From Burkholderia sp. (GTDB taxonomy: Bacteria > Pseudomonadota > Gammaproteobacteria > Burkholderiales > Burkholderiaceae): 9,320 nt of DNA. Shown here piece by piece: positions 6,947-9,320 of the stretch (positions are counted from its first letter, which is position 1; the number at the start of each line of letters is the position of its first letter). The position numbers were made by a program, and so were the translations under genes. The notes beneath the pieces were generated by a model. It saw only the letters and a program-made list of their open reading frames with translations. It ran no database searches and was not told the origin of the DNA. The stretch spans positions 1-9,320 of the forward strand of contig NZ_JAHACR010000162.1 of NCBI RefSeq assembly GCF_018375725.1, read 5' to 3'.

Positions 6947-7023
6947 CGATCCTGTGTATCATTGCGATTGAACCCTTACACCAGCGAAAGGTTCCAATTC
7001 CATCGTTTTGCGTCGGCTCGGCA

Positions 7024-7052
7024 TTGAAACCTCGCGGCGCGGAACGTATCTT
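7024..7052 (+). promoter_or_regulatory. Sigma-70 promoter candidate for the YccA-family gene
   Basis: TTGAAA (7024-7029, five of six to TTGACA) is followed after exactly 17 bp by TATCTT (7047-7052, four of six to TATAAT). The start of transcription would be near 7059, leaving a leader of about 80 nt before the ATG at 7140. It faces away from the ndk promoter candidate, so 6892-7139 is a divergent control region. Confidence 0.5.
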
Positions 7053-7065
7053 AGGCATAGCTGCT

Positions 7066-7103
7066 CCGGCCTGGCGCGCCGTCCTCTGCGCGCGCCAAGC
7101 CGG
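7066..7103 (+). repeat. Long GC-rich hairpin in the YccA-family leader
   Basis: CCGGC (7066-7070) pairs with GCCGG (7099-7103), and TGGCGCGC (7072-7079) with GCGCGCCA (7090-7097), separated by one C-A mismatch. That is 13 base pairs around a 10-nt loop. It ends 26 nt before the ribosome-binding site. No T tract follows, so it is not an intrinsic terminator. It lies inside the predicted transcript and could affect stability or translation. Confidence 0.55.
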
Positions 7104-7129
7104 CCCCGGACGCCCTTGCGTTCACTGTC

Positions 7130-7134
7130 AGGAG
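7130..7134 (+). promoter_or_regulatory. Ribosome-binding site that fixes the YccA-family start
   Basis: AGGAG lies 5 nt before the ATG at 7140. It selects this codon over the in-frame TTG at 7008, which has no such site. Confidence 0.85.
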
Positions 7135-7139
7135 AAACC

Positions 7140-7838
7140 ATGAACGATTATCCGTACAACTTCGGCCGCGGTGGCTCCATCAGCACCGTCGAGGTCCGCA
7201 ACCGCGTGCTGCGCAACACCTACTGGCTGCTCGCACTGTCGATGATCCCGACCGTGCTGGGCGCGTGGATCGGCGTCGCGACCGGCTTTTCGCTGTTTGC
7301 GGCCACCAGCCCGGCGATGAGCCTGCTCGCTTTCTTCGCCATCGCATTCGGCTTCATGTTCGCCATCGAGCGCACCAAGAACAGCAGCGCCGGCGTATTC
7401 GTCCTGCTCGGCTTCACGTTCTTCATGGGCCTGATGCTGTCGCGCCTGCTCAGCTTCATCCTCGGCTTCTCGAACGGCCCGTCGCTGATCATGCTCGCGT
7501 TCGGCGGCACCGGCATCATCTTCGCCGCGATGGCGACGATCGCCACCGTCAGCAAGCGCGACTTCTCGGGCCTGGGCAAGTGGCTGTTCATGGGCGTGCT
7601 CGTGATCCTGCTCGCCGGCGTCGCCAATGTGTTTCTGCAACTGCCGGCGCTGATGCTCACCGTGTCCGTGCTGGCGATCGTGATTTTCTCCGCATACATG
7701 CTGTTCGACGTGCAGCGCGTCGTCAACGGCGGCGAGACGAACTACATCACCGCGACGCTCGCGATCTACCTCGATCTGTACAACGTTTTCACCAATCTGC
7801 TTGCCCTGCTCGGCATCTTCGGCGGCAACCGCAACTGA
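7140..7838 (+). CDS. BI-1/YccA-family seven-helix inner membrane protein
   Basis: A Bax inhibitor-1 (UPF0005) family protein of 232 residues, close to E. coli YccA (219), which is a substrate and modulator of the FtsH membrane protease; related proteins (BsYetJ) are pH-sensitive calcium leak channels. Seven hydrophobic segments are visible at about 27-49, 58-76, 83-108, 114-137, 146-167, 169-190 and 203-228. The family-conserved C-terminal acidic residues appear as YMLFDVQRVV (D190) and AIYLDLYNVFTNLL (D212). The ATG at 7140 is preceded by AGGAG (7130-7134) at a 5-nt spacing. The frame stays open upstream to a TTG at 7008, but that extension is Arg-rich, unlike the family, and includes the promoter. 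It is monocistronic, divergent from ndk, and closed by a strong terminator. The choice between the YccA and YbhL/YetJ subfamilies, and the cellular role, cannot be settled from sequence alone. Confidence 0.93.
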   Translation: MNDYPYNFGRGGSISTVEVRNRVLRNTYWLLALSMIPTVLGAWIGVATGFSLFAATSPAMSLLAFFAIAFGFMFAIERTKNSSAGVFVLLGFTFFMGLMLSRLLSFILGFSNGPSLIMLAFGGTGIIFAAMATIATVSKRDFSGLGKWLFMGVLVILLAGVANVFLQLPALMLTVSVLAIVIFSAYMLFDVQRVVNGGETNYITATLAIYLDLYNVFTNLLALLGIFGGNRN

Positions 7839-7855
7839 AGCCTGCGCGCAGCATG

Positions 7856-7884
7856 AAAAAACCGGCCCGCGGGCCGGTTTTTTT
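7856..7884. terminator. Bidirectional intrinsic terminator between the YccA-family gene and rlmD
   Basis: Six A's, the perfect 16-bp palindrome CCGGCCCGCGGGCCGG (7862-7877) and seven T's. Either strand gives a GC hairpin followed by a U tract. It lies 17 bp after the YccA-family stop and 19 bp beyond the rlmD stop, so it serves both convergent genes. Confidence 0.95.
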
Positions 7885-7903
7885 ACGTCCGCGACCGGCG
7901 CAG

Positions 7904-9301
7904 TCAGTCGCGCTCGAACAACGCAATGGATTCGACGTGCGACGTGTGCGGGAACATGTTGACGACACCCGCGCCCTTCAGCCGGTAACCGGCTTCGTGC
8001 ACGAGCAGGCCCGCATCGCGCGCAAGTGTCGACGGATTGCATGACACATAGACGATGCGCTTCGGCAGCGGGCCTTCACCACTCTGTGCGATGTCCGCAA
8101 GCGCCTTCGACACCGCAAGCGCACCCTCGCGCGGCGGATCGATCAGGAACTTGTCGAACGCGCCCAGCGCCCGGATGTCGTCGGCCGTCACTTCGAACAG
8201 GTTCCGGCATGCGAACGAGGTGTGGCCGTCGACACCGTTCTCACGCGCATTCGCGAGCGCGCGCGTCGTCAGCGTCTCGCTGCCCTCGATGCCCACCACC
8301 TCGCGCGACAGGCGCGCGAGCGGCAGCGTGAAATTGCCGATCCCGCAGAACAGATCGAGCACGCGGTCGTTGCGCGCCGGCGCCAGCAGACGCAGTGCGC
8401 GACCGACCAGCACACGATTGATCTGATGATTGACCTGGGTGAAGTCCGTCGGCTTGAACGGCATGCGGATGCCGAATTCGGGCAGCGTGTAGTCGAGTTG
8501 CACGTCGAGCGGATAGAACGGCGTCACCGTATCCGGGCCCTTCGGCTGCAGCCAGAACTGCACCTTGTGCTCATCGGCGAACGCGCGCAGGAGCGCCTCG
8601 TCGGCTGCATTGATCGGCTCCAGCACGCGCAGCACGAGCGCCGTGACCTGCGAACCGACCGCGAGCTCGATCTGCGGCATGCGATCGCGGATCGATAGAC
8701 CCTCGACCAGCCGGCGCAGCGGCACCAGCATCGCGGAGACATGCGGCGGCAGCACCTCGCAGCTCGTCATGTCGGCAACGTAGCTGCTCTTCCGCTCGTG
8801 GAAACCGACCAGCACGCCGCCCTTTTTCACGACGTTGCGCACGGTCAGCCGCGCGCGGTAACGGTAACCCCACGACGGGCCGTGAATCGGCGCGAACATC
8901 GTTTCGGCGCGCAGCTTCGCGAGATGCCACAGGTTGTCCTCGAGCACGCGCTGCTTGATCGCGACCTGCGCGCGCATGTCGAGGTGCTGCATCGAACAGC
9001 CGCCGCATACGCCGAAGAATTTGCATTTCGGCTGCGTGCGCATCACGCTCGGGCGCAGAATATCGACAACCTGAGCCTGTTCGTAGCTCGGCTTGCGGCG
9101 GAAGCTCGAATAGGTCACGCGTTCGCCGGGCAGCGCACCCTCGACGAAGATGACCTTGCCCGGCTCGCCGTCCTCGGTCGTCACACGGCCGACACCGCGC
9201 GCTTCCATGTCGAGCGATTCTATCTCGAAAACCGGGGCGCTCTCAGGCGCGGCGGGCACGCTTTTCAACTTGCGCGCAGAAGTGGGGGCGGCTTCAGACA
9301 C
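7904..9301 (-). CDS. rlmD: 23S rRNA (uracil-1939 C5) methyltransferase RlmD
   Basis: Methylates U1939 of 23S rRNA at C5 using SAM; formerly RumA. 465 residues against 433 in E. coli; part of the difference is an Ala/Pro/Ser-rich N-terminus (1-22). A TRAM RNA-binding domain occupies about 24-85 (ESLDMEARGVGRV, FVEGALPGE). The [4Fe-4S] ligands are C93, C99, C102 (CKFFGVCGGC) and C181. The methyltransferase domain has FTQVN (287-291), the SAM loop LDLFCGIGNF (315-324), IDPPREG (387-393), the nucleophile C421 in VSCNPSTLARD, and HVES with the probable general base E457. The start codon is GTG, with AGGA 7 nt upstream. The frame is open to the right edge, so a start beyond the window is possible but less likely. 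It is the last gene before the bidirectional terminator. TrmA and RlmC are less likely because of the TRAM domain and length. Confidence 0.97.
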   Translation of the reverse strand: MSEAAPTSARKLKSVPAAPESAPVFEIESLDMEARGVGRVTTEDGEPGKVIFVEGALPGERVTYSSFRRKPSYEQAQVVDILRPSVMRTQPKCKFFGVCGGCSMQHLDMRAQVAIKQRVLEDNLWHLAKLRAETMFAPIHGPSWGYRYRARLTVRNVVKKGGVLVGFHERKSSYVADMTSCEVLPPHVSAMLVPLRRLVEGLSIRDRMPQIELAVGSQVTALVLRVLEPINAADEALLRAFADEHKVQFWLQPKGPDTVTPFYPLDVQLDYTLPEFGIRMPFKPTDFTQVNHQINRVLVGRALRLLAPARNDRVLDLFCGIGNFTLPLARLSREVVGIEGSETLTTRALANARENGVDGHTSFACRNLFEVTADDIRALGAFDKFLIDPPREGALAVSKALADIAQSGEGPLPKRIVYVSCNPSTLARDAGLLVHEAGYRLKGAGVVNMFPHTSHVESIALFERD

Positions 9302-9320
9302 CAGCTTTTCCTGACAAACG

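Noticed and set aside
7008..7139. N-terminal extension of the YccA-family protein from TTG at 7008
   Set aside because: The extension is Arg/Pro-rich, contains the promoter candidate and hairpin, and has no ribosome-binding site, whereas the ATG at 7140 has AGGAG at ideal spacing.
7128..8042. 304-codon minus-strand open frame opposite the YccA-family gene
   Set aside because: It would run through the bidirectional terminator and the rlmD 3' end, and its composition (Glu/His/Arg-rich) is the antisense image of a hydrophobic membrane protein.

Overview
The window looks like a chromosomal housekeeping segment from a high-GC betaproteobacterium, most likely Burkholderia or a close relative. This rests on protein character (a long betaproteobacterial-type IspG, HisS, Ndk and a BI-1/YccA protein), gene order and strong G+C bias. 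I see no rRNA, tRNA, insertion sequence, CRISPR array, phage gene or other sign of recent transfer. Base composition and codon use look even throughout.

Layout: positions 1-6891 hold one minus-strand series. In transcription order it is ndk (6891-6466), rlmN (6408-5269), rodZ (5116-4115), ispG (4015-2705), hisS (2679-1339), yfgM (1283-654) and the N-terminal half of bamB (612 to the left edge). This is the conserved ndk-rlmN-(pilF)-rodZ-ispG-hisS-yfgM-bamB-der neighbourhood of gamma- and betaproteobacteria, so der is expected beyond the left edge. The pilF/pilW gene found between rlmN and rodZ in Pseudomonas and some other relatives is absent; a 152-bp spacer with two inverted repeats lies there instead. 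A 248-bp divergent promoter region (6892-7139) separates ndk from a plus-strand BI-1/YccA-family membrane protein gene (7140-7838). That gene converges on rlmD (9301-7904, minus) across a near-perfect bidirectional terminator (7856-7884).

The gene products serve basic cell functions: nucleotide balance (Ndk), 23S rRNA modification (RlmN, RlmD), tRNA charging (HisS), isoprenoid precursor synthesis (IspG), cell shape (RodZ), inner-membrane/periplasmic protein handling (YfgM, YccA family) and outer-membrane protein assembly (BamB). Three of the nine are [4Fe-4S] enzymes.

I found no credible undescribed multi-gene system. The less-explained signals are in the non-coding parts: a GC-rich palindrome just upstream of ispG that recurs as a 14-bp identical copy inside its 5' coding region and shares its core with a hairpin ahead of rodZ; a structured rodZ-ispG spacer; and a long hairpin in the leader of the YccA-family gene.
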